DNA from: Nectonema munidae
Taxonomy: Eukaryota; Nematomorpha; Nectonematoida; Nectonematidae
NCBI GenBank assembly: GCA_030549495.1
Contig: JAUIRK010001034.1
Coordinates: forward strand, 248,001-312,000
Reading direction: 5' to 3'
DNA: 64,000 nucleotides
Made by a program: the position numbers and the translations under genes. Under the pieces are notes generated by a model. The model did no database searches. It saw only the letters and a program-made list of their open reading frames with translations, and was not told the origin of the DNA. This document shows positions 11,401-26,400 of the stretch, piece after piece. Within the stretch, counting starts at the first letter, position 1. Each line of letters begins with the position of its first letter.

Positions 11401-14400
11401 GTATATCGAAAGCCGACGATTTTCATTTCTTGGGACACCGCTGTCCCACTAGTCCATATTTAAAAAATAACGCATTTTTTGGAGGGAAATTTGGCTTTTA
11501 GTATTTTTACGCGACTTTATCTTTATAGAAGGATCTTTATCCGCTTTCTGCTTACTCATTACATTCATCAAAATTATTTTCAAAAATGGTGATTACTTTC
11601 TCTTACGAAGTTTAATATTAAAATCTATTGTTTTTCACCATGTGCTATAAAATCATTACCATTGTTTTAAGTTATGCATGCCTGCCAAGATTTGAAAATC
11701 TTCACACGCATCATCGCCCAACACTAGAAGGGCTAAAAAAAATTTACCATAAAGGTCCGAATATGTCAATTGACGTCAATATATCAAATATCAAAATTAT
11801 CTTGAATTTCTTCAAATAAAAATTAAAAATTAATGAAAAAATTTATTTAAGTTAAAAAACAAATATTAAATGCATGTTTTGCATTTTTTTACCCCACATG
11901 TACCACAAATTGGCTTTTTACAGCCACAACATAAATCTGTAGTTCTATTCTTGCAATTTTTATTGGAACAAGTTCTACGCCTTTGCGATAAGCATCTTTC
12001 GATAGTTTGTGAAAATTCCTTCTCCTCATGAATTTTATATCCAGTCAATTGTTCACTAAGTTATTGCAAAAATTTCAACCTTGATAAATTAGAATTATTC
12101 ACTTTATTGTAAAGTATCCAACTATTTATTTTGGCTATGTCCAAGATATTGTAAAAAACTTGTACGGGCCATCTTCTACTTGCTGCTTTTGTTGAATACA
12201 ATCTTATCATTGGGTCAAACACATCGACACCTGATTTTGTCTGATTATAAAAAAGACAGTTTCCGGTTTTTTCTTCTGGTTGTTCTCAGTTGGTACTTGA
12301 ACATCCTGGTGCATGCTGCTAAGAATGATGACAGATTTGGACTTCTTGCATTGGTTCTTTGTAAGAGTGAGGAATCGCTGTTCTTCTGATTTCAAGGCTA
12401 AAGTATGATAAAGTGCGTGCTTTTCTTTCAAAATTAAGAGTATTTCTTTCCCTGTGTTGCGAATGGTACCAACCAAGCTACACTTTTTTTGATGGCGTTG
12501 TACAGCCAAGTTGAGTGATGTGAAGTAGTTATCGCAAGTAATGTTGTACCCTCTGTTATGATAAGATTTGATCGACTTCATAACAACTTCAGTTGGAGAG
12601 CTTTGCACTATTTTGTGTGGTGTTGTCTTTGCCAAGGTAAGGAAAACCATTCACCAAATATTTTGTGTCTAGATCAACAGCAAGCCAAAACTTTATGCCG
12701 TATTTATCAGGCTTGTAAGACATGAATTGAATAAACTTGCATCTAGATTTGCGCGGCATAAGTTGTTCGTCCACAGTGATAAATGCGCCTGGAACAAAGC
12801 ATTTTTGGCTGTTTTGTATAAATTCATTCCACACTGAAGAAATCAAGCAAAATTTATCTTGGACAAAGAGAATTTTCCTTTCACTTTTGTAGTCAAAACG
12901 AAGAAACTTCATTATTTCTAAAAACCGTGTACGTGCCATAGCACTGTGAAAAATTTCACAACCCAATGCTCTATTCCACATACCTTTTATAGGTAAGTTT
13001 TTTGCACCAATAACTCCTCTAGTGAATATCAAGCCTATGAACTTTTCTAATTCTTCTAAAGAAACATTCCAATCCGAATTTTTTGTTACTCTTTTAGCTT
13101 CTGCAATTGTGCACTACTGAATGAATCTAAGCATTTTTTCAGAAAAAAGAAGTCGAAAGGAAGAAAGAGGACTGTTTTGTTCTGTATGAGTGATAGCATA
13201 AATTGTTTGACCTGGTGAAAATCTTGTTATGTTTTGTTGTTGAGCGCGTCCTCTCTTAAATTCATTTTTTTGAGATTTAGTCCAAATTGTTTTGTCTTTA
13301 CTGATAAAGATGTCTGAATTTTTCTGATTCTCGCTATCTTCGCTTTCATCTTCAACTTCTCCACTATCACAAGAAAAAGGAGTATCACTAGAATTGCAAA
13401 AACTCTGCTCAAAAAGAAGATTCCATTCTCATCTTCATCCGAATAATCACTGCCAGATTTTCTTCTCCACTTGAAAAAAGCATATCCATGATGATCGAAA
13501 AGAATTGCAAAACAAAGAAATGAATGAGAAGCAAAGAATAAAGCAAAAAAACTAATAATATACTTATTCGTATATGTATGAATCAATATAAAAATTAGAC
13601 GTCAATTGACGCAGATGGTCTTTTATGTCAAAAATGACACATATCTTGAAGTTGAATTCTTTAAAGATAAAATAACACATATGTCAAATGAAACATTAAT
13701 TAAAACATTGTCACGTAGTATGATGGTATAGTCAGACATGCTATAGTGATAAATCCAATATCAAAGTATGGTTTACGTCAATCGATGTCTTTGGTCCTTC
13801 TAGTGAAGTGCTAAACTTCAAAATTTTAGAATTTTTTACCAAATTTAATACGTTATTATAACTTATTCGATGCAAAATTCCATAAATCAAAGTTTTACTT
13901 TATTATTAATTTGAACATTGTTTGTAGATTATAACAATAAGATTTAATATTTCAAAAAATATCCTATGGAAAATTATGTAATTAGAAGCGGTGATAAAAA
14001 GGTAAAGAAGGTATTTTGTATTTAAAGATTAATATTTAATAAAAGAGACTTGGAAACTGGTGCATAAAAATAATTTTGCAATATAACTTGAAGTTTATAA
14101 AAAGAAGAATAAAATTTGCAAAATGTCTGCCTCCATTTATATCATCCACTTAAAAGGGAAGTTTTCAAATTCCACTATCCTACTATTTGCTGGAATTGAA
14201 ACCGACCTTTTACAATTTTATTTGTCGGTTTGACAATTTAAAAAAGCATGCATACGTTACGTTTCGTTTCGAAATTACGGTTTTTTGTAAAAAAAAATAG
14301 GATTTAAAATTACGTTTCGTTTAAAATCTAAATTAAAATTATATTAAAGCTCAGTACGATTTCGATCTCGGCACGTTTTTTTATCAAACATTTTAGTTGT

Positions 14401-17400
14401 AAATAAAATGAGGTCGAAGGTTGAGTGATAGCATATTCCAGCCAATAAGGTTTTATGTTTTATTTACTTCTAAGTTCATATAATTAATCCAACTTTATTA
14501 AAACATACTCATAGTATGATCCATAAAGAATATGTGATATTTCAAATCAATTTATACAAAAGATTAAATAGCAAATCAATTTATCTGTTTAACTTAATCA
14601 ACATGTTTCTGCATCACGTATGCATTCTTTGCTCTGAAACACGATTAAGTGATAAAAGATTGAAGTGTAAGGACGACATAGTTGAGATTACTCTTTTTTA
14701 CGTTTCAATATTTGAATTTGGAATAGACTTTTTGAACATTTATCTATTTTTACATGAATTTGTTATTTAACATTATATATATCAAATTTTATGTTTAAGA
14801 ATTTTGATTAACAATATCAAACTAACTTTATCAAATTCTCCCTTTAACGAATAATATTTAAAAATTAATAAACTAAAAGATAATATTAATGTACTGAAGA
14901 ATATTCGAGTCATTTATACGCAAAATGAAAAGACATCAAACAAATCAAAAAAAAAAAAAAAAAGTTTAGATTTATTTTTCGAAATTTTAGTTATTTTTAT
15001 AAAAGTGCTATTTATTATTGCGTACCACGAAAGAAAGTGAAGTTAAAAATAGGAACTTTCTTTTCGAACCGTAACGTAGTGAATCCCTGATTTTCGTTTC
15101 GATTTTGTAGATATATTAGCGAAGGAGACATTGTCTCTTAGGGTAACTGTCTATAAGAGGAGGAGGGGAGAATGTACGTGTTAATTGCCGTTGTACAATT
15201 ATCGTGATAAAAATTGTTTCATGGATTCGATTTTTGGAGCTTTTGTGTATGCATTATTTGATATAAGGTAATGTATTTCCAAACACGTGGATACCGAAAT
15301 TTTTGATGTTGGGCATAGCTTTGCCTTTGTGCGGAGAAAATGAGGTTTCCATGGGAATGCCCAACTTGTTCATCATAGGCAAATCGTCTTCACTGACCTT
15401 CAATTTTCCTCTTTCGTAGCTTCGCAGAAATTGGAGCCAAGGAATCTTCGTGCTATACACAAAGCTAGCGTCAATCCAACTCGTTGCTTCATTCAACTTA
15501 AATAAATGAAACTTTGTGAATGTTGAAATCAGTGAATAGAAGGATTTACTTGTTCTCTCGGACTGTTTGGAGAAAGGCCCGACTTTTTGTCGTACTTTGA
15601 CCTGCAGAAAGGCATATGCATCTCGGTGGTCATATTTTTGACTGTCATGTTCATTGCGACCAATGAATACTCGATGGGACAAGGTTGGTGTTCAGACATT
15701 AGGATTTCGTGAGAAACCATTTGACCTAAATGGAACGTTTTAAAACGTGAGTAGACAATTCCTCGAAAGTCGAATAGCCCCAACGACATTTTGCCGCATA
15801 AATAAAACGAAATTAAAATATATAAAAAACGACCATTTTATTCAAGTATAGTAAGTTTCAAGTATACTAATATTTTGTTCCATTGTGTTAGAAATTATAC
15901 AAAGAATCAATTTGTTTTCAAATAAAGTGTTCCTTTAAATATCCTATTCTCTTACGATTTTTTGTATATTTTCTTACACAATGGAACAAAATATTACGCT
16001 TACTACTTATTTATATCCTAATAAACTTGGGAGTTGTTGTCCTCCAACTTTACAGAAGACTAGAAAGAACTATTTTGAAGATCAGTTCAGCATGTGACTC
16101 AATCAAATTCTACATTTGCCTCCATAACAACATTATTCCCAACGAATTCAAAACTTCAAATGCAAGCCTCAATTCTCAAGAATTCCTTTCAATTTACACT
16201 GAAACAATTAAAAAATGCTTAAAACAAAGAATTACTAATGTTACACGAAATTACAATTCTATCAATTAAAAGATATAATTATACTCTCAAATTAAAAGCT
16301 CTAATTACACATGACACAATAATATTCCATATTACACAATAATATAAGAATAGTTCCAGAGATCAACACATTAAAAAAAGATTCTAAACAGAATTCAAAA
16401 CTCTGGTGCCTACAACAAAATAAAAATTTCCGTATTTCATCAGCACACATAGTAGAAAAATCTAAATGGGTAAAAACCTTTCTTCAACCCCTCTCTTTAT
16501 AGATAAATTTAAACTTCTAATCTTGGGCTCAAAATTCAAGATTTCTACAAAGACTTCTAATCCTAAACATTTTCTCGGTAAATTAAAATACACAATAATG
16601 AAATTACCTGCACCTCAAAAAGAAAAACTTTGACTTGATGTCGTCAACCAGTGGCGAATCAAGAAATTTCTTATAGGGGAGCCGAAATCTATTTAAATTT
16701 TTTGCAATTTTGCTAAAAGTCTTCAGAGAATACGACAGCTGTATTATGTCTTTTAGAATCACTAATTACCTATGTTTTCATATTTTTAACATTATTTTGC
16801 CATGAATAAATTACAAAAATTTATTTTTTATACATGTAATGGTATACATTAGTAAGAGTAATTTTCGAAGCCATTTTTCATAACCCATGAGCCCACTCTC
16901 CCTCCTGGATCCGCCACTGTCGTTAACATATTCAAATTTCGAAACCCTCATTACAAAGATAACTTATCATATAAACATTATTTTGGATACTAATGAATAT
17001 ATAACGAAAATGAACACAGTCTTATCATCTTCCATTCCGATTTTTCATATTACCCCTACCTCTATGGGAAACCAAAAATACACAAAAAAACAATACCTTT
17101 ACGACCAATACTTAACTACACCAACTCTCCTTTTTATGCCTTTTGCTCCTACCTGTCAAGACTTTAGCAACAAGAACAAATTCTCAGTTAAAAATTCCTA
17201 TGAAAGATTAAAAACCCAAAGAGAACGATGCTATGATTAGCCTCGATGCAGAATCATTCTTCACATGCATTCCAGTTGAATATGCTCTCAACACACTAGA
17301 TTTTCTAGAGGCCTGGCACTCCTTATTAGAAGCCAATGCCATCAATCAACACAAAGATTTACTTAATATATATCTTAACTTAATGTGATTAACTATTTTA

Positions 17401-20400
17401 CTCTTATATTATACATAATCAAAAACAACCACTCTATATTATATATATAAATTATACACAGATATAACTTTACAAAAATATGAGCAAATAACGCCACCAG
17501 GCACTCAACCCATATTCAACCGCAACAAAAAATCCATCATCGCTCAACACAATTCACACATCCACCCACTCAATCATCCTTATGTGCACTTGTCAACAAA
17601 AAGAACCACACCACCTATCAATTAAACACATGCAACTACCACTACCATCTCTATACTATCATTTTATACTACTTGAAAAACGAACGAAGTCGTTCTGAAA
17701 GTTAGTGTTTGTTTTCAATTAAAGTGATCCTTTATCCTATTCTCTTAAGATTTTTTCCATATTTTCATTTTATTTAAGTTAGTTACCTATAGTTAATTAG
17801 TTAACCATTTGGTCCGTAAATTAAGCGCTTATATAAGCTATTTAACTAGTTCCTTACTTAATTAGAGAGTTAGTTAATTTGAATTAAAATAATACTTTAC
17901 TTTTTATGGAAAATTAATATTCTGTTTTTATTATTGTATTTCGTGGAATTTTTTCAGTTTAAATAGAAAAAATATTTTATAGAATTTCTAAATGCAACTC
18001 AAACGTAGTGGATAAAAGGTTATTTGGAATAAATTTTAACTCAAGTCAATAATTCTTACTATTTATTAGGATTAATTATGAAATCTCGAACAAAAGATAA
18101 GGGGTAGGGGAGAGATTCTGCAATTGAGCTTAGTAAGACAATGTTTTGTAACACATTATTTTACTCAATCTTCGTATATTGCAATGTCTTTTTCTACTTT
18201 AGTCATTTAATGTTTTGACTGAATAAAGTTATTATTGATTGGTTTTTGAAAAGAAGATTTACCGAAGTAAGCCATTAAAATCGTTAGATTTCGCTTGTTC
18301 CTCTTTCCACTTTGTCCAACAAATACCAAATCACTGACGATGTGTGGATTGGGCAAGTCATTGTTTATTTTATACACGCCATCTGTGTAGTTGGCAAGCG
18401 TATCTCTTACGAATCTAGAATCTAATACAATGAAAGAAAGAAATTTATTTATTATCTAACCTAAAAAAGTAAGTTGAAGATGAAAAAGCATATAAAAAAT
18501 AGAATAAATAAAATAGATAGATAGATAGCTTGTTTTTTGTCAAAGTTATAAAACATAAAATTTTCAATAATTAATCAATATTTTTCTAAGCATTGTTTAA
18601 AAGTTTGATTGATGCCAAAATTTTGAGATTAAAAATAATTAGTACATTTTTTTAATGCCAAAAATTAATGTCATACTGTCAGCATTCTCCTTTCTTTGAA
18701 AATGTGAGCATCAGCAAATTAGCCTTCACCAGTTGTTTTGAGGATCTTTTTAGACTTTGATTTTATATTGGAAAAACATTTTAGGCGCCCTTCACAAAGG
18801 AAAGCAGACCAACTCTTACTTTCAATGAAATTAAATACGAATAACAAAAATCGTTTTCTTTGTTCGTTCGTAAATAAGTTAAGAAAAATCAGGATAAAAA
18901 TTATTAATAAAAGAAAGATTTTATAACTGAAGAAATAAAAAAAATTTAGAATAAAAGATTAGAGCAAAAGATTTTTGATCTTTGAAGACTTTCCATAAAT
19001 TATATTGTATATTCTCCAAATGGTTTTTTTTAATGTTTAGAAGTACACAACATTATTTGATTCCATTTTATTCTTAGTTACTGAGATTACATTTGATGGT
19101 ATGGCGGCAGTTATTGCAAAATATTTTCACTGTTTAAATGCGATTTTTATAACTGCACTCTTGAAACGTTTCCCACTTATTGGTAAATTGTAGAAAAAAG
19201 TCTTACTACAACTTCCCCATGTTGTGTGCATCAAGTTATTGAACCAGCCATCAAATCTTTGTTTTTTGGAAGACTCAAAACCTGAAACTTAGAAAATATA
19301 AACTTAAATCTCTCCATATGTGACTATTGTCAAGTAATAAGAATTGGAAATTTTGGGTTTTAAATTATAAGAATAAAGATTTAGATAAATTTAAAAATAA
19401 AAGAAGACTAACCAAAATTAATCTCATAATGACGATAAACTTTTATCCATGAAAATATACATTTTTTAATTCTTAATTTAAAGTTTTAAAAATAAAAATT
19501 AGAATTTTGAAAGGCAAAAGTTACATAAAAAACTTAATAACTAATTATATATAAAAAAAAATTTTTAATTAAAAAAAAATTTCAGTTTTCATTACTAAAA
19601 ATATTTACCATGGTTTGATTTATTTTTATACTATAAAAAACGACACTTTTCAAAATCTATCTAACAGATATAATTATTATAGATACTAGACCCTGCAAAA
19701 TCTATAACCTGTACCAAAATCTATAAAATATCCAAGCCCCGTGAAACTATAATCTTTATTTAGTTTATGAGCTAGTTAGTCAGCTGATTACTTACACCTA
19801 TAAAGAAGTGAATAACAGAGGATAATATTATATTATTGCGATTTTGGATATTTAATATTTAATAATTGAAAGTCTTCAAATATTTTAAGGTAAGTTTAAA
19901 GAATAAAAACCCCATGGAATTTTAAAAATCCCCATACTTTCTATTAAGAATGCTTAATTTGTTCAAATTTCGAAGTTTTCTGTTTATTATTTTTTTTCAA
20001 AAACTTGATTGATCAACCTGGTTTGGATTAATTTTCGATTAATATATCCATTATTATTTCTAGAACTGATGATGGGTCTAAAGCTATAGCATATCCCACA
20101 AATTATGCTAAGAAAATTTTAGCAAACTCGCTTGATAGTCAAAAAGTCAACACGGCCTACGTTTTAGGGGAGACGTAGCCTCCACTTTTATGTTTTTCTT
20201 CTTCCCTAAAAAAAATTTCAAAATTTTTTCCAATTTATTTGGTAAATTTAAAGAATAAAAACGATGCATTCATTTTGCATGCAATTTAAAAATCCCCATA
20301 CTTTCTATTAAGAATGCTTAATTATAGTTCAAACTTTGAAGTTTTCTGTTTACTATTTTTTTTTAAAAACTTGGTTTGAAATGTTTTGTTGTAGAATAAA

Positions 20401-23400
20401 TTTCGAGTTTGTTTTCATAATTTCATTTTCATTTTTATTATATCCAACCAATGTAATGTGCTACTGGAACAATTTAGAATAAAAAAGTGTTCGAACAATT
20501 TCTATATTCGTGTCAGGAGTCAGCCTTTTCCTTTCTTAGGCAAAAGTAACTTCAAAAATTTTTTACTTTTCATAAACAACCAAAAAAAATTTTAATGAAA
20601 TTATTTTGTATTATATTTTATATTTTTCAGACTTTATATTTTAATCAAAATTTTTTTATTATTTTTATATCCTTATAATATATATAAAATTATCTCATTA
20701 CAATTTTGTTAACTCTTTAATAAGTAAATGTGTCTTTATCATTTTTGCTTATGTAATTTATACACATACATTGTTTACATTCATTTTAAGTGTTCTTAAA
20801 AATGTTAATTCTATTAAATAACTTCATTCAGAAATGAGTCAGACTCGATTCCTGCATATTTACCGCATTACATATTTTCCGTATTAGCAAAATTCAATCC
20901 TGTGCAAAAATATGAAGTTGACAAAAATCGCATTTCGACATTTTGTTTTCTTTCTTTTAAATTCTGATATTGTTATTTTGAAATGGAATAATTTTCACAT
21001 AATTGAAAAGTTCACTTCTCTAATGAAAAGAGAACCTGCCTATTTAAAATTAAACTTTACATTCCAGAATAATCAGACGATATCTAATGTAAAGCAGAAG
21101 ATTTGTATTAAAGAGCTTTTATTTTTGTAAAGACGATTATAGTCAACTCTAACAGGTTAGTATTATTCAAACTTTTTATGTAAAAATTAGATTCATGTAA
21201 AATCGATGTCAAATGCTGCATTTCTTGTCGTATAGGCATTTATAATATAGCGGAAGAATTCGCTCCAACAAATTTCATCCAGATAGCCAAGTTCATTATC
21301 GAGGTCTGAGTATGAGTTATAAAAATGGGAATTATTTGGTTTAGCTTGCTATTTCCTCAATTTGGTTCCTTATGTATAAGATTAATATTCAAATATGAGT
21401 AAGAGTATGATGCTACTTGTTGAGCACAAAGGATTGAGTGAGAGCAAGGAAAAGAATACAAGTGCTAGTGAAGGAGTTTGTGCAAGGTGCATGTATACTT
21501 TAGATATTTGCTGAGGGATTGGACGTGAAAAGCATGTCACATTCTGAAATTATAAAATTTAATTAATTTTAAGTGAACAATACATATATCATTTTTATCG
21601 AATTCACAAATGATCATAAATTATTGTGCATCTATATACACACAGAGAAATTGTGCTAGTAAACATGACTGACGACTGACTGACTATCTTGTGCAAATCT
21701 GTTGTATCCACACTTCGCTTCCTTATTTTCAAAGGTTGCTCTCTAGCTGTCTCAAATATTAGTTTAATTTTCAACATTTAACAATGAGTGACACCTCAAA
21801 TACTATAAATGATTAATGCTGCTCATTATTTTGATGTGTCAATCAATCATTTAAAACATATATAAGCCAGCAATCGGCAAAGATTTATCAGTGATGTATA
21901 ACAAATAGATTGATATTGCAAAGCAAAGAGATTCCAATTTTTAAAAATAGTAATTGAAAATTATTTGCAAACTAGCGCCCTATATCAAGCATATATTTAG
22001 CTCTTTCTCTAAAATTCTGCAAAAAAACTATCCAGAAAGAAAATAACAACAGACATAAATCGTTTTCAACACTGAGAAAAAACATTAGTAAATTTTACCA
22101 ATGTGATTAGTATATGATATAGTTAGTAAACGGAAAATCTATAGTAATTGTTGTTATGATCGAAAGATAGTAGATGATGAGTGTGCCTTTGTGTATTCAC
22201 TTTGTTTATAAAGAGATAAGATGTAAGCCATGTTCGAATTCACTCCATCTACATCATTCTCTTTTTACTGCAAACATTTGTTGCGTGCAATCTCGCTTGT
22301 CTCTTTCATCGTTTCTTAGCTTCACTGTTTCTTCTTCGTTTCCACTTTTGGAAACTCTCCAATTTCATTTGTTTTCTGGAAACTTTTGCCAAGTACATTT
22401 TTTATTTAGGTATATGTTTCATCATGTGTGCTTTAATTTTTTTTACCGATTCGTGTGTAAAACAGAATCCTTCTCAACGGCTTTTCTCACACTTTTTGTT
22501 GTTTCTATGTTTTTAACTTGAAGTTTCCTAAAAACTGTGTGTTTTGTAGAGCATGTATTTTTACAAGTTAAAAACAAGCCAGTAAAGAAGATAATTCAAG
22601 TCTACTCGAAAATGAAAGAAAAGTGCCCGCTTGAATAAAGATCCTTACTTGTTTTTTCAATACATATCTTTCTTATTCATTATTTGCAAAATAAAGTTGC
22701 TTGTTTTTTCGCTTAGTTCATCCATATTTTTTGTCATTCAATTCATTTTTGCAGCTTATAAGCATAATTTTTTGACTTAGGATAGAAAAGTCGTCGTTTA
22801 CAAAAGACAGTTAGTCTTCATTTGGATATCAAGCTAAGTATTCAGTTAGTTGTATTTACAAAATAATAATTGCTGTCTGTTTTATGTATAATTAGTAGTT
22901 TGGACTAATTAACGGAATAAAATGATTGGTAGCACTTACTAATTGAACAGTAAAAATGAGGACAGTAAAATATACTGATTTGATTAGTAATTTCAATTAG
23001 ACTTTTTCTCAGTGAATATTCAGCAATTTGTTTTTAGAAAAACTTTATTTACTTCGAACTACTTCATGCCTTTTTCATTGAAAAAATTGGTTAATCTACC
23101 GAAATAAACGAAAATGTAACGAAATATACCAAATATAAGGAAATACTTCTTACAAAAATACAGTGATAAAAAAAGAGACCAAACTTTGCATTTCATCTTT
23201 TGCTTCGAAATTTGTACTAGGAGGGAAATGGTAGTGCTCCTTAGGTTCAGTGCAGAGGGTGTACCCCTCGGTGTTGGTTCTTCAAAACGGTATGAGATTT
23301 GCTTCACAAGTATATCACATATATTTTACTGAAAGCGGGATAAAACAGAGAACATGCATGGTCCGTAACAATATGGAGAGGGGATAGATAGTTAGTAAAT

Positions 23401-26400
23401 AGTTGAATATAAAATAAAAGCATATCGATGTATATATACAGTATTCATTTTACATATAGGAATTAAATTACTTTGATACATTTCCCTACAAAAGATAATA
23501 ATCAGAATTAGAAATAGCAATGGCGCAGTGAATATAAAAAGGGATTAGATCTTTGTTAGTATAAGAACACTTCGTCGCATCTTAAGAGTCGGAGATGAAT
23601 AATGGAAATATACTATTTCGATTCTATTCGCGATCTTTTAACTATTTTATTATATTTTTTTAAATAAACTAATAAAGTGAGGAAAATTTGGACACTTTGT
23701 CTTATTTAGAAATAACTAGTTTCAGAGTATGAGCAACTTTCTTGATCAAACTTAAATATAAAGTTATGAATGTTTTGAAGGTAAAATGTAAAACAGTTAG
23801 CTAGGATACCTGAATCCAAGTACCATAGATCTTTACGGGTACTATTGATCTTTTACGCGGGATATAATCATTATTAGGGGTCCAATGATCTCTATGGGAT
23901 ACCAATGATCTTTACGGGAGCACCAATGGTCCTTCAGGGTATTAATGATCTTTATCATGGATAATAATGATCTTTATCATGGATAATAATGATCTTTACC
24001 GAGGGTATCACTAATCTTTACGGATTGCCAATGATCTTTGAGGTGACCTAGAATCCTGGTACCAATGATTTTGGAGGGTACCTAGATTAAAGGTATCAAT
24101 GATCTTTGAGGGGACCTAGAATCACAGTTGCAATGATCTTTGAGAGAATCTAGAATCACAGTACTTAGGATCTCCAGTGAACGGTGTTATCCTCGTATTT
24201 ATAATTATATAAATAATAATTGATTATAAACATTGTACTAAATATTGTAGTAGTACTTAATATTAATTTTTTTATCTCCATGAAATTTTACGACAAAATC
24301 ATTGTTTTTCCACAATGCGCAAATTTCATCAAGAAGTTTTTTTCCTTTTCTTTTCGGATTAAAAAGGCTTGAAAGTATTGGTTATACGAGATTGCGTCGA
24401 CAATCAAAATGAAATTTCATTGACTTCAAAATGAGATCTACGGATTATTATTAAAATTTTGTTTCTTCATTTATTTTATATAAAAGTCGTTCGTTTTGAA
24501 TGCGAAGAAAAATATGAAGAAAGAAAAACATACATTTCACATTAACGGTTACCAATGAATGCAAATAAAAATACCTTTTCAAATATCCACTATAACCAAA
24601 AAACTTTCAATACTTCAAACCAATACGACAGAAATTATAATTATTTTCCCAAAAAGAAATATAAATCACTTCTGTTTATTTGCAAATTAAACATGTTTGT
24701 TGTATAACGTAAACTCTATCTAAGAACTATTATTTCACACACACATTTAAAATCAATAAGCAATAGATAATTGGACCGAATAAAAAGATTAAATGGGCCA
24801 TAATTTGGACCGCGGGTGACAGATTTTACATCCATGGGCTCTAAAGAAGTGCTTTTCATGCATAAATTTGGACGAATAATCAAAATATAAGGGTTTTTCC
24901 ATTTTTGAATCTAAAATTGCTGATAATTGCTATTATTTAGTTATCCAAATATACATTATATAGAAATTATTAGAAACCTAGATTAGTTGGTTAACTAAAA
25001 TAAAAGTAGACACATTGTTAATTTCATTTTTTTTTATAATAATAATGTGGTCATATGCACTACACTGGGTATCTACATGGTATCTCATGAAGTGGGTCCA
25101 TCCTAGATATATCAAATGAAGGAAAGCACTGGAAATTGCTCTTATAAAGAAAGCTTATCACAAATTTAATTCTCAAAAGAATAAGTTATATCATAGATAG
25201 GAATTTTTATACAATTTATTTTTAAAAGTACAAAGAAGATAATTTAAAAAATACTTATATGTCAGAAAATATATTGTTGGCTTATATGATAAAATTAATA
25301 TATTAATTCATTATTTGAAATGCTTTCTCTCCATATGAATCTTAAAGTTACGAATCCAAAAAATGGTGATAACATCCGTGTATATTTTTGATATAAGATT
25401 CATGCTTGTTCCAAAATGATTCAAAATCGTGAATGTGTACTCCATTTTCAGGATTTAAAAAAGTAACAGAATGATTCCCAACTGGATAAGTAAGACCTAT
25501 ACTTGTAGAATATAGACCTAAAAGCTTGCCACTCATGTTTAAAAAAATTTATCCATGTCTAAGAGCAGTTTCGATCATAGGAATTAAAGTTTGGGCATCT
25601 CCATTTAATCTTTTGCAGAAGATGTATAACCAAAAATCCAAATGACAGTTGTTCTGCGAAGTTGAATTATGAGTGAAGTAAAGAAGAAAATGTGGAACAG
25701 GCTTGACGGAAGAATTAAGATCGTGAGAAATGCGTACTTGAAACTAACGAGAATAATAAATAAGCTATTAATTTCAACTGATATGTTTTTGCGATCTTAA
25801 AAGAAGCTTAATGCGATTGATGGGAGAGAACTTCTTCTTTCCATACTTTAGATATTTTAGAATCAAAGTTAAAATACTTTTTTCATTTTCTTCCACTTCA
25901 AAAAAAGACATCTTAATTTGCTATATATAAACTTTTTGCGATTAACATTTTTTTTAATTTAAGCTTAGTTATTTTAAAATATGAAGATCGGAAAATTAAA
26001 ATTTTCTAAAATAAAACGCCTCCAACTCTGGAATTGTTGTCTACGGGTCTAAATTTTAAGTGCGAGGCGGTTACTGCGGTATTTTATTGCAAGTGCGAGA
26101 CCATTTAAATGCAGGAAGGACTGGTCTGACAGCGACTGTGGGCAAATCTTTACAAGCTGCGCAAGGCTCCTAGTGCGCAAGCCTCTTTTAATATGATAAA
26201 TAAGAAAAATAGAAATAATAGGAGTAGCAATATTTTGCGCGTGCACTTACATGATTAATTCAACAGTGCTGCAGATGCCAAAGTGAGCGTGTAACTTTGC
26301 GGTTAGAGCTTGTGCTTGTGAACACTTCAAAGTGGAGATGAGTGTTGGCGTCCTTCAGGCAAAATGACTACGACTTTCTCTCTTTTTTGTGCAAAATGTA

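Noticed and set aside
15254-15294. Duox exon 5 extending to the stop at 15254
   Set aside because: Homology ends near 15295, where a GT donor in phase 1 joins correctly to the LGDPR exon at 10204.
22174-22521. 115-codon frame inside the TIR element at 22070
   Set aside because: Phe/Ser/Leu-rich translation of pyrimidine-rich DNA, with no similarity to transposases. The element is judged non-autonomous.
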